In this document: positions 9,819-18,011 of the stretch, in pieces
How the letters are laid out: each line of letters begins with the position of its first letter
Numbering within the stretch: position 1 is the stretch's first letter
Assembly: GCF_029360775.1 (NCBI RefSeq)
Contig: NZ_JARKMZ010000028.1
Location: forward strand, 372,001-436,000
Origin: Daejeonella sp. H1SJ63
GTDB taxonomy: Bacteria > Bacteroidota > Bacteroidia > Sphingobacteriales > Sphingobacteriaceae
Length of the DNA stretch: 64,000 nucleotides
Reading direction: 5' to 3'
Program-made: the position numbers and the translations under genes
Notes under the pieces: generated by a model
Told to the model about the DNA's origin: nothing
What the model saw: the letters and a program-made list of their open reading frames with translations, nothing else
Databases searched by the model: none

Positions 9819-10310
9819 ATGAAAAGAAGAGAAATATTAAAAAGCCTTACCATTCTTCCCTTAGCAGGTGCTATAGGTACAAAAACAGCAGAGGCCGAAG
9901 CTGTACAGAAATCTGAATGGACCCCAAAAAAAGTTGCGATTCCAAGTCCCTATCCAAGCACCAGTCCGCTTTCTGCCTGCATCCGTTCAGGGCATCTGGT
10001 ATTTCTCAGTGGTATTGGTGGCTGGTATGCCGACAGAAGAAAGGAACCTGGCGATATTCAGGTGCAGATAAGAAGTGCGCTTGAGCACATGAGAAACATG
10101 CTTGAACGAGCCGGAACGAATATGGGTAATGTTTTGAAAGTTCACATGACCCTGGCAGAGCCTAACAAGAATATCAAGGCACTTAATGAAGTGTATGGAG
10201 AATATTTTCCTGATCCAAAGCCGGTGCGTTCTTATAGTGGTTGCGGTACAGATCAGATGGGAAGAGACGGTATACTTGTTCAGATTGATTGTATCGCTTA
10301 TATCGACTAA
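9819..10310 (+). CDS. Tat-exported Rid (YjgF/RidA-family) protein
   Basis: The 163-residue product is a Rid-family domain (GHLVFLSGIGGW, then NVLKVHMTLAE, PKPVRSYSG) preceded by a twin-arginine signal, MKRREILKSLTILPLAGA. Cytosolic RidA hydrolyses reactive enamines/imines released by PLP dehydratases; an exported copy is unusual and fits the Tat-type PLP enzymes at 14203 and 49783. The Arg equivalent to E. coli RidA Arg105, needed for imine deamination, does not align: the segment reads CGTDQMGRDG. A different Rid subfamily activity is therefore possible. It is the last gene of the 4435-10310 group. Confidence 0.8.
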   Translation: MKRREILKSLTILPLAGAIGTKTAEAEAVQKSEWTPKKVAIPSPYPSTSPLSACIRSGHLVFLSGIGGWYADRRKEPGDIQVQIRSALEHMRNMLERAGTNMGNVLKVHMTLAEPNKNIKALNEVYGEYFPDPKPVRSYSGCGTDQMGRDGILVQIDCIAYID

Positions 10311-10394
10311 GTTCTTTAATATTTTCGTTGGCAGACGAAGCTTATTTCCCAAATCTCATTGATTTAAATCAATACTATTTCTTAATCAAAATCA

Positions 10395-10425
10395 TTGCCT
10401 GAGCATATTGCAGACTCTAATTTTG
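10395..10425 (+). promoter_or_regulatory. Bacteroidota-type promoter (TTG-N20-TAATTTTG)
   Basis: A -33 TTG at 10395-10397 is followed after 20 bases by TAATTTTG at 10418-10425, matching the Bacteroidota consensus TAnnTTTG and its spacing. The start codon of the next gene lies 21 bases downstream. It is the best-formed promoter in the window and should drive the 10447-11552 pair. Confidence 0.65.
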
Positions 10426-10446
10426 TAAATAGAAATTTGAATCAGA

Positions 10447-10950
10447 ATGGTTAAAAGCATCGCTGTATTTGGAGTAAGCAGAAAATATGGTTCGGTCATA
10501 GCTGAAAAGCTGGCTGCACATTCTTTCAGACTCTTATTGGTAACTGAAGAAAATGATAATTGTTCATCGTTGCTCTTAAGGTTTCCGGAGGCAGATATTC
10601 AAATTCTGAATTGCCCGGCTCAGTCGGGCTGGGAGGCTGATATCATTGTGCTGGATGTTCCGGCAGAGGATCAGTTAGAGCTTATTGATTCGATTCGGGG
10701 TTTCGTAACTCAAAAGATTGTTTTAAATATCACTGAATTAAATACAGATGATGCATTGAGCTATTCAGCGGATATTAAATCTTTATTGCCATATTCTAAA
10801 GTTATCAATTTAAGTTTTATTGAAAGTAAAGAGGGGCAGCTGATGTTTTCTATTTCCGGAAGACACAGGGATGCACTTGATGAAACAGAAGCATTACTTA
10901 AACAGGTTGGATTTGCACATGCTCCTGTTGATTTATTAGCAACAAATTAA
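10447..10950 (+). CDS. small NAD(P)-binding protein, F420-NADP-reductase-like
   Basis: The 167-residue product has a Rossmann-like start (KSIAVFGVSRKYGSVIAEKLA) and the shape of the NADP-oxidoreductase coenzyme F420-dependent family, without a separate substrate domain. It has no signal peptide. It is followed after 23 bases by a yceI-like gene, and both probably come from the promoter at 10395. No substrate can be proposed. The similarity is weak beyond the nucleotide-binding half. Confidence 0.55.
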   Translation: MVKSIAVFGVSRKYGSVIAEKLAAHSFRLLLVTEENDNCSSLLLRFPEADIQILNCPAQSGWEADIIVLDVPAEDQLELIDSIRGFVTQKIVLNITELNTDDALSYSADIKSLLPYSKVINLSFIESKEGQLMFSISGRHRDALDETEALLKQVGFAHAPVDLLATN

Positions 10951-10973
10951 TTATAAACCATAAACAAACAAAA

Positions 10974-11552
10974 ATGAAAAAAACAATTTTAATCGCTCTT
11001 GTAGCATTATTAAGTCAGGCAGCAGTTCAGGCACAAACCATCATCTGGAAATCAGACAAAGCCCATTCGAAATTAACGTTTTCAGTTGTACACCTTGGTA
11101 TTTCAGATGTTGAAGGTCTGTTCAGAAATTTTGATGCAAGTATTACTGCTTCGAAAGCTGATTTCAGTGATGGTGTTTTTGAATTGACTGCCGACGTAAA
11201 GTCAATTGACACAGAAATCGAAATGAGGGATAATCACCTGAAAAGCCCTGACTTTTTTGATGCAGAGAAGTTCGATAAAATTACTTTCAAAAGTACTTCA
11301 ATCAAATCTGCAGGTAAGAATAAATATACTCTGAGTGGTAATTTAACTATGCATGGGGTGACTAAACCTGTCAGCATGAATCTGGTTTACCGGGGTACTA
11401 TCGTTCATCCAATGAATAAGACTAATGTTGCCGGTTTTCAGTTAACGGGTACTCTTAATCGTTCTGATTTCAATATTGGGCCAAACTTTAAAGCACCAAT
11501 GATCAGCGATGAAGTTGAGATTAAAGCTGACGGAGAATTTTCAGGCAAATAA
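10974..11552 (+). CDS. YceI-family periplasmic protein
   Basis: This is a 192-residue protein with a Sec signal peptide (cleavage near AVQA/QT) and a lipocalin-like YceI fold. The diagnostic segments are SKLTFSVVHLGISDVEG, MRDNHLKSPDFFDAEKF and LTMHGVTKP. Family members bind isoprenoid or other amphiphilic ligands and are linked to stress or quinone supply. It forms a two-gene unit with the NAD(P)-binding gene upstream and is closed by a strong bidirectional terminator. Confidence 0.9.
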   Translation: MKKTILIALVALLSQAAVQAQTIIWKSDKAHSKLTFSVVHLGISDVEGLFRNFDASITASKADFSDGVFELTADVKSIDTEIEMRDNHLKSPDFFDAEKFDKITFKSTSIKSAGKNKYTLSGNLTMHGVTKPVSMNLVYRGTIVHPMNKTNVAGFQLTGTLNRSDFNIGPNFKAPMISDEVEIKADGEFSGK

Positions 11553-11567
11553 ATTACTTCCAGTCTA

Positions 11568-11610
11568 AATAAGAATGGGTTTTGATTTAATCAAAGCCCA
11601 TTCTTATTTT
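11568..11610. terminator. bidirectional terminator between yceI-like gene and crp-like gene
   Basis: A long stem (AATAAGAATGGG pairing with CCCATTCTTATT, extended through G-T pairs towards a short loop) lies between convergent genes, with A/T runs on both sides. Confidence 0.8.
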
Positions 11611-11641
11611 AAATACAGGTTGATTTTTGATCAGTATGAAC

Positions 11642-12217
11642 TTAGGAAACGATTCGTTTTCTTACTCTGCTCAGAGTTTCAGGTGTTATTCCAAGATAGG
11701 AGGCAATCATATGCTGAGGGACTCTTGCAACGATATTGGGGTATGCAGATAGTAGTCTGAGGTATTTTTCATCTGCACTGGCGCTTAAGGTGGCTGTAAG
11801 GCGCCTGTGTGTAGCAATCATGTTTGACTGAGTCAGAATTCTGAAATATCTTTCAAACTTTGGTACTCTTTCATATAATTCATCAAGCGCAGATTTAGAG
11901 ATCTGCAATAGTTCTGAATCTTCGATTGCATCAATATTGTATACCGCTTCTTCTCCTGTCAGGAAGCTGTATATATCTGCTATCCACCAGCCTTCAAGGG
12001 CAAACTGAATAATATGCTCATTCCCTTTATTATCTACACTGTATGAGCGCAGAATTCCCTTCTCAACAAAAACCAGATTTTTGCAGACATCATCCTGCTG
12101 CAAAATATATTGTCGTTTTCTGAGTTTTTTAGGACTGAACAGACTTTTACAGATCTCTTTTTCAGTATCGGTAAGCTTAATTTTCTCTTCAATTTTTGAA
12201 AATAGTACTTCAAACAT
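11642..12217 (-). CDS. Crp/Fnr-family transcriptional regulator
   Basis: This 191-residue protein has an N-terminal cyclic-nucleotide-binding beta-roll (GILRSYSVDNKGNEHIIQFA) and a C-terminal helix-turn-helix (MIASYLGITPETLSRVRKR), the short form common in Bacteroidota. ATG at 12217 is preferred over TTG at 12241 because it gives the usual family length. It has no cysteine cluster of Fnr type, so an oxygen-sensing role is unlikely. It is divergent from the hybrid histidine kinase across about 145 bases, so the two may share control. Confidence 0.85.
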   Translation of the reverse strand: MFEVLFSKIEEKIKLTDTEKEICKSLFSPKKLRKRQYILQQDDVCKNLVFVEKGILRSYSVDNKGNEHIIQFALEGWWIADIYSFLTGEEAVYNIDAIEDSELLQISKSALDELYERVPKFERYFRILTQSNMIATHRRLTATLSASADEKYLRLLSAYPNIVARVPQHMIASYLGITPETLSRVRKRIVS

Positions 12218-12361
12218 CTGTCTGCAATTTATTGTTTTCAAAGATGGTATTTTGAATTTACTAATTATTAATTCATTATTAATCGTACGTAACTATGACA
12301 GAAACTAATAATTAGGAAGAATTGTTCGCTTATTTTATTACTTTTAAAGACCTGAAAAATC

Positions 12362-14131
12362 ATGCCTGAACAACCTGCCTTCTTCAATTGGTCATTAAAA
12401 AAATTACTCTTAACTATACCCGATTCTTTGGAGCAATCCAGAGTTAAGATTTTGTATACTTTTCTGATTTTTTCTCTGATAAAGGTATTAATTATCATAC
12501 CGATCGCTTATCAGAATAATCAGGTTCCGCAATTAAAGATTACCCTGATATTGTTGATTGCTTATGCTTTTATGACAAAGTTATTGTTAAGTCATAGAAA
12601 ATACGCGGTAATGATTTCTCATCTCATGATTATCGTGGGAATGCTGATTGTATTATCTATTTTTTTTGGAATTGCAAAAACCATTAATATCATGGCTTTG
12701 CAGTTTATCTTCATGATGATTTTAAGCGGGTTTTATTTATTGAGCCGCAGTTATGGTATTTTTTATTCGATAGTAGCGATTTCGCCGGTTATTGTATTCA
12801 TGATTAATAACGGGAATCTTCAGAATCTTAACAATAGTCCCGAAGGTTTGGGTTCACCTGCTTATGAGATTCTGGTTTTCTTGAATTTTGTCACAATTAT
12901 ACTGGCTCATTATTTATTTCATCAGGCACTGAACCGAAATGTGAAGGAGAAGGAATTGCTAAATGAGAAACTGCAGATCGCAGTAATGGAAGCTAATATT
13001 GCGGCTCAGTCAAAATCAGATTTTTTATCAACCATGTCGCATGAGCTGAGAACACCGCTTAACTCTGTTATCGGGATGGCTGAGCTACTTAGTGATGAAC
13101 TTACCAGCCCTGAGCAGGAAGAAAACCTGAAAATTCTGAATTTTTCTGCAGCCAGTCTTCATACATTGATTAATGATATACTCGACTATAATAAGCTGGG
13201 CTCTGAAAAACTATATCTGGAGGCTATTAGTGTTAACCTTCATTCGCTGATGCATGATATTTGTTCAGGTTTAAGGATACAGGCAAAGGAAAAGGGGCTG
13301 AATTTAATACTTGACATTGATGAAGATATTGAGTATACCCCGGTTTCAACAGATCCAACCCGTATAAGTCAGATTATATTTAACCTGACGGGTAATGCAA
13401 TTAAATTTACATCTATTGGTAGTGTAAAGATTAAGCTTAAGATACTTAATAAGAATACAGATGACATCAGCGTTCGTTTTTTGATAACAGATACCGGCAT
13501 TGGTATTAATGCTGAAAAGGTAGAAACCATATTTGAGCCTTTTACACAGGCTTCAACCAGTACAACCCGAAATTACGGAGGAACTGGTCTCGGACTGGCT
13601 ATCGTTAAGCGTTTATTAACTCTTTTTGAAAGTTCAATACATCTTGAGAGTGATGAGGGTATTGGTTCTGAATTCTGGTTTGATATTACCTTTAAGCGTA
13701 ATACTCAGCCAACAGACAATATAATCTCAGATAAAGATCATGTATATGATCTTAACGGGCTAAGAGTACTGGTGGTTGAAGATAATCCGGTAAACAGCTT
13801 ATTACTGAAAAAAATCTTCCAGAAATGGAGTAATATACCTGATTTTGCCAAGGATGGATACGATGCTTTAGAGAAGATTGTTGCAAATACGTATGATTTG
13901 ATTTTAATGGATATTCATATGCCAATACTTGATGGCTATGAAACCACAAAGAAAATACGTGAACTGGCGGATAAAGAAAAATCAAAGGTACATATCATTG
14001 CGTTAACAGCATCTGTGTCGAGTAATCTGAATGAAAAAATACATGAAGCGGGAATGAATGATTACTTATCAAAGCCATATAATCCCAGAGAGCTGTATGC
14101 AAAACTCAGAGAGATTTCACTTAAGAAATAA
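12362..14131 (+). CDS. hybrid sensor histidine kinase with receiver domain
   Basis: The 589-residue product has about six membrane helices in residues 20-200 and no periplasmic sensor domain. It then has a HisKA domain with phospho-acceptor His227 (MSHELRTPLNS), a HATPase with N box (NLTGNAIKF) and G boxes (DTGIGI, GGTGLGLAI), and a C-terminal receiver with phospho-acceptor Asp517 (LILMDIHMP). No partner regulator or output domain is adjacent, so the phosphorelay target is elsewhere. The signal is probably read by the membrane domain. It ends at a strong terminator. Confidence 0.92.
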   Translation: MPEQPAFFNWSLKKLLLTIPDSLEQSRVKILYTFLIFSLIKVLIIIPIAYQNNQVPQLKITLILLIAYAFMTKLLLSHRKYAVMISHLMIIVGMLIVLSIFFGIAKTINIMALQFIFMMILSGFYLLSRSYGIFYSIVAISPVIVFMINNGNLQNLNNSPEGLGSPAYEILVFLNFVTIILAHYLFHQALNRNVKEKELLNEKLQIAVMEANIAAQSKSDFLSTMSHELRTPLNSVIGMAELLSDELTSPEQEENLKILNFSAASLHTLINDILDYNKLGSEKLYLEAISVNLHSLMHDICSGLRIQAKEKGLNLILDIDEDIEYTPVSTDPTRISQIIFNLTGNAIKFTSIGSVKIKLKILNKNTDDISVRFLITDTGIGINAEKVETIFEPFTQASTSTTRNYGGTGLGLAIVKRLLTLFESSIHLESDEGIGSEFWFDITFKRNTQPTDNIISDKDHVYDLNGLRVLVVEDNPVNSLLLKKIFQKWSNIPDFAKDGYDALEKIVANTYDLILMDIHMPILDGYETTKKIRELADKEKSKVHIIALTASVSSNLNEKIHEAGMNDYLSKPYNPRELYAKLREISLKK

Positions 14132-14146
14132 TAATATTTTGTAAAG

Positions 14147-14184
14147 AAAAGGCTCCGTACTAATTTAAATACGGAGCCTTTTTT
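14147..14184. terminator. bidirectional terminator between kinase and SelA-like gene
   Basis: A 9-bp perfect stem, GGCTCCGTA with TACGGAGCC, is flanked by an A-rich left side and a T run on the right. It lies between two convergent genes and should work in both directions. Confidence 0.85.
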
Positions 14185-14202
14185 ATGGAATTACCGAACC
14201 AG

Positions 14203-15876
14203 TTAGCTCGATAATGGCGGGCCTACCGGAACATTGATTTTCTGGCGGCTGCTTGGCTGTACATATCTCTTTGCAGTGAAGGTAGAGGTCAGGTATTCAC
14301 CGTGATGGATTTTACCTTTGATTGTATCTCCTTCAAGTGTTCCTGAGAAAGTGAATGGCACATTGTCGGCCAGCATTCTTGAAGCACTTCTGAATTTAAC
14401 TTCATTTCCTTCAATAGTTCCCTCAAGCTCATTGGTTGTAAATGCGCTCTTGTGCGAACCTTTCAGCCAGTTTGTATCCTGCTGTTCGATAGAGAAGGTA
14501 TGCTTACTGGTTTCAGTGAAGTACTCGATAGTTACATCCCAGCGTCCTTTCAAATCTGCTCCCGGAGCTTTCATTTCTGGTACTGCAGGGCGCTTCATTG
14601 AAAGGGCAGCGTGAATACGGTCAGCAACGATCTTGTCATCGCCAGGCTGCATCATCCATGCTGCAACTGTGATAGAGGTAGAGTTTTCAGCACCTCCATT
14701 ACCACGACCACCGCCTGCACTTAGCGCAATACGCGGTTTGGTTGTAGAAAGGTAAGTCGCAATATCTTGTCCTGTAGCATTGAATTTTGCAGGATCCCAT
14801 GAAATAGTTAAGTTAGGTGTGCGGTTATCCAATCCTTTTGGCTGACGGATATTAGCAGTTACACCACTGATTGTTCCTATTTTTTTGGCTATGGTCTCCA
14901 GATAACCTGTCCAGGTAATTTCTTCCTGCGGATGATCACGCTTAGTCCATGCTTCAACGGCAGCAACCATACCGATCTGCTCTTCTTTTCCTACTTTATT
15001 ATCGCGGCCTGCACCATGGTGAGGAGCACTTGACTGCCATGCAGCCATCAGTAATTTTTTATCACCTAACAATAATCCGGCACTCTGAGGTCCACGGATT
15101 GCCTTACCTCCACTGTAAGCAACAACAGTTGCTCCGTCAGCAAGGTGTACGTTTGGTTTTAAAGTAAGGGCTTCTGCAGCAGCATCCACAAGTACAGGGA
15201 TACCTTTTTTCTTGGCAGCCTGTGAAATTGCATAAACAGAAAGTGGTCCTTTATCGCCAGGTTCTGTAGGCATCAGGTAAATCATTGCAGTACGTGGATT
15301 CATTGCAGCTTCAAGCTCTTCCTGTGTATCAACAGTAATTACCTTTACCCCAACATTACGTACAGCATGATCATAAGTATTACGTGAACTGCGTGGAATA
15401 ATTACTTCATTTTTTTCGAATCCGGTAAGATCCGGAATACGAACAAGTTTTTCAGGATTGCCACCGGTTACTGAGGCCATGGTTGTAATTTTGATACCTC
15501 CGGCACAGCCACAGGAAACTACACCCCATTCAGCACCTGAAAGGTCTGCAAGTTTTTGACCCACACCCATAGCAAGTTCATCTAACTGTACATAGTTTGA
15601 TTGAGCATTGTACATGGCTTCCTTTGCTTCAGGAACAAGGGTTGATGCACCAATGATTGTAAATGTTCCGCGGCAATTAATTACCGGCTCAACACCCAAT
15701 GCACGATACACTTCAGGACCAGCAAGCACAGAATTTGTGGCAGCCTTTTCTCCACCCAACACTCCAAGTAATCCTGCACCTTCAGCAGGTGCAGACATTG
15801 CTGCCTGAGCGCTTCCAACAACACCACCTGCTAATGGTAGCATTGTAAGACCTTTAATAACGTCTCTACGTTTCAT
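14203..15876 (-). CDS. Tat-exported SelA-fold PLP enzyme with C-terminal beta domain
   Basis: The 557-residue protein starts with a twin-arginine signal (MKRRDVIKGLTMLPLAGG). Residues 55-425 form a SelA/DgaE-like fold-type I PLP domain with the likely Schiff-base Lys258 (SGGKAIRGPQ) and Asp231 (VLVDAAAEA). Residues about 441-540 add a small all-beta domain absent from the paralog at 49783. The best known relatives act as D-glucosaminate-6-phosphate ammonia-lyase; selenocysteine synthesis is ruled out by export and context. Tat export would allow PLP loading before translocation. The gene follows a sugar dehydrogenase-cytochrome c gene by 148 bases on the minus strand. Substrate unknown. Confidence 0.85.
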   Translation of the reverse strand: MKRRDVIKGLTMLPLAGGVVGSAQAAMSAPAEGAGLLGVLGGEKAATNSVLAGPEVYRALGVEPVINCRGTFTIIGASTLVPEAKEAMYNAQSNYVQLDELAMGVGQKLADLSGAEWGVVSCGCAGGIKITTMASVTGGNPEKLVRIPDLTGFEKNEVIIPRSSRNTYDHAVRNVGVKVITVDTQEELEAAMNPRTAMIYLMPTEPGDKGPLSVYAISQAAKKKGIPVLVDAAAEALTLKPNVHLADGATVVAYSGGKAIRGPQSAGLLLGDKKLLMAAWQSSAPHHGAGRDNKVGKEEQIGMVAAVEAWTKRDHPQEEITWTGYLETIAKKIGTISGVTANIRQPKGLDNRTPNLTISWDPAKFNATGQDIATYLSTTKPRIALSAGGGRGNGGAENSTSITVAAWMMQPGDDKIVADRIHAALSMKRPAVPEMKAPGADLKGRWDVTIEYFTETSKHTFSIEQQDTNWLKGSHKSAFTTNELEGTIEGNEVKFRSASRMLADNVPFTFSGTLEGDTIKGKIHHGEYLTSTFTAKRYVQPSSRQKINVPVGPPLSS

Positions 15877-16024
15877 TTAATTATTTAATTTAAGTTTATT
15901 GTGTTGATTTTACATTAACAGAGATCCGTTAAAGAATAATCTAATTTAAGGACTTCAATAAAAAATGCAACCTAATATAGGTACTATTCATGTTACATCA
16001 TTCCTTATCCGGGTTAATTCTTTT

Positions 16025-17794
16025 TTACTTATTTAACTTTCTGTACTCCATCACTTCCTGTACACTTACCGCACTTGCCGTATTGCCAAAACTTGAGCGT
16101 ATATAAGTTAAGATATCAGCAACTTCTTCATCTTTCAGGAAGTTATGCGCCGGCATCAGACCATTGTAAGGTTTGCCGTTCACAACTATTTCTCCGTTTA
16201 AGCCTTTTAATACTACATTCAATAATCGGGTTTTATCGCCTGTTACCCAGTCTGCTCCACCAAGAGGAGGGAAGCGATTACCGTCGCCCTTACCATCATT
16301 CTGATGACATGCTGAACAATAAGTATTATAAAGTGCGGCTTCAGGTTTAATTTTTCCTTTTTCCAGGTCGTCTTTAATGATGTCGGGAGTACGAATATGG
16401 GAAAGCTGTTTGTGCTTCTCCATTTTCGCCAGTTGAGCCGTTCCAAATGTCTTTTTATCTCCTTTGTACATCACACGCCATATTCTTCCTTTCTCTGTTT
16501 CGCTGATATATAATGAGCCATCCGGACCTTCTGCAAGTCCCATCGGGCGCAATTTGGCATCCCTTACATTGACAATCGGGTCAACACCTGCAAATCCATC
16601 AGCGAATACTTCCCAATCGCCGGAAGGTGCTCCGTTTTTAAATGGTACGAAAGCTACAAAATATCCTGATTGCGGATATGGAGCACGATTGGTTGAACCA
16701 TGAAATGCGATAAATGCGCCATTCTTATAACGCTCAGGAAACTGGCTACCCTGATAGAATAACAGATCGTTCGGTGCCCAATGGCCCGGGAACCCGATCA
16801 GAGGCTGAGCAAGTTCCCTGCCCTTTCCTTCTTTCTTTCCATCCCCGCCATATTCAGGAGTAAGTAATTTCTTTTTCTTAATCTGATCATAATAGTAGTA
16901 TGGCCATCCGGCATCATCGCCTTCCTTAATTTTAAGGAATTCTTCAGCAGGTAATACAGCACTTTCCCATGGAGTGTAAAGTTCAGGGAAGAGGCGGTGA
17001 AGGTTATCCCGTCCATGCTGAACTACATAAAGACTTTTATCGGCTTTATTCCAGTCCATTGCTACAATACTTCGTAATCCTGTAGCGAATAATGTTCCGT
17101 CTTTTTGTTTTAATCCTGTTTTATTTGCATCAAAGCGCCAGATACCACCATGTTGTACCAGTTCAGGACATGGGTTAATACCAGGCTGACCAGGCTTGCC
17201 GCCGGGAGTATTATTCATATCCATGCAATTGTTGGATGGAGTTCCGAACGGAACATACATAAATCCTTTATCATCAAACTCCATTGGTTTGGTAATATGC
17301 CAGTGTGCTCCATGTCCATGATCGTCGGTCAGTATTGTTTCAATTGGGCTGTCGGGAATCAGTTTCCCCGGACTTAGTTTGTTTCTGTAAATAGCCAGCG
17401 AAGAACTGTAATAAAGATATCCATTGTGGATACGCATGCCATTTGCTAAGCTGCCAAAATCTTTGTAGTCGCCAAAATGCTGAATGATATCTGCTTTCCC
17501 ATCATTGTCAGTATCGCGCATAGCTACGTTGCCACCTTTGGGAGAGAATCGAAGTTTTACATAGATATCACCATTGCTGTTAACTGCCAGATGTCGTGCC
17601 GGACCAATACTGTCGGCAACAACCACTGCTCCAAAGCCATCAGGAAAAGTTAGACCTCCATTATCTTTGTCGAAAGCAGGGAGGCCTCCCGGGTTTCTCA
17701 TCAGTGTGTGTCCAAGCAGAGCTATGAACAGCAGGAATGCTGAAGTATAAAAAGCCGGTTTTCTGAAAACAGTAGAATTGAAGTTAAGTTTCAT
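16025..17794 (-). CDS. PQQ-type sugar (sorbosone-like) dehydrogenase with cytochrome c domain
   Basis: The 589-residue protein has an N-terminal membrane or signal helix and a propeller of the sorbosone/glucose dehydrogenase type (GLRSIVAMDWN, VQHGRDNLHR, EGDDAGWPYYYYD). It ends in a cytochrome c domain with haem ligands Cys493, Cys496 and His497 and probable Met547. It would oxidise an aldose or aldehyde in the periplasm and feed electrons to the respiratory chain. It lies between the SelA-fold gene and the Gfo/Idh gene on the same strand, which places sugar oxidation next to PLP chemistry. Its paralog is the partial gene at 1-951. Confidence 0.88.
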   Translation of the reverse strand: MKLNFNSTVFRKPAFYTSAFLLFIALLGHTLMRNPGGLPAFDKDNGGLTFPDGFGAVVVADSIGPARHLAVNSNGDIYVKLRFSPKGGNVAMRDTDNDGKADIIQHFGDYKDFGSLANGMRIHNGYLYYSSSLAIYRNKLSPGKLIPDSPIETILTDDHGHGAHWHITKPMEFDDKGFMYVPFGTPSNNCMDMNNTPGGKPGQPGINPCPELVQHGGIWRFDANKTGLKQKDGTLFATGLRSIVAMDWNKADKSLYVVQHGRDNLHRLFPELYTPWESAVLPAEEFLKIKEGDDAGWPYYYYDQIKKKKLLTPEYGGDGKKEGKGRELAQPLIGFPGHWAPNDLLFYQGSQFPERYKNGAFIAFHGSTNRAPYPQSGYFVAFVPFKNGAPSGDWEVFADGFAGVDPIVNVRDAKLRPMGLAEGPDGSLYISETEKGRIWRVMYKGDKKTFGTAQLAKMEKHKQLSHIRTPDIIKDDLEKGKIKPEAALYNTYCSACHQNDGKGDGNRFPPLGGADWVTGDKTRLLNVVLKGLNGEIVVNGKPYNGLMPAHNFLKDEEVADILTYIRSSFGNTASAVSVQEVMEYRKLNK

Positions 17795-17953
17795 TTTTTA
17801 TGAGTTCTATTTAAGCGGGAAATAATTTCTGAGAATTAAAGATGCAAATAATGCTGTTTTAATTCAAATTAGAGGAGGTATAACTGTTTGTCTTTATGTA
17901 ACAATCGTAAACAGTAATTTAAGAGGGAGTATTTACTGTAAGGCAGGAAGTTT

Positions 17954-17998
17954 ATTCAGCAGCAGAGTCTACATTTTGTGAGGATTCTGCTGCTGAAT
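17954..17998. terminator. terminator-like hairpin after Gfo/Idh gene
   Basis: A 13-bp stem (ATTCAGCAGCAGA with TCTGCTGCTGAAT) lies just downstream of the minus-strand Gfo/Idh gene and upstream of the sugar dehydrogenase gene. There is only a weak T tract on the minus side, so it may act as a processing or partial termination site. Confidence 0.55.
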
Positions 17999-18011
17999 TT
18001 TAATTCTGAAT

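Noticed and set aside
11575-11760. Open frame of 61 codons on the plus strand after the yceI-like gene
   Set aside because: It starts inside the terminator stem and overlaps the crp-like gene on the other strand.
14203-15876. L-seryl-tRNA(Sec) selenium transferase for the SelA-fold genes
   Set aside because: Both have export signals, and no selenocysteine genes are near. A DgaE-like lyase fits better.
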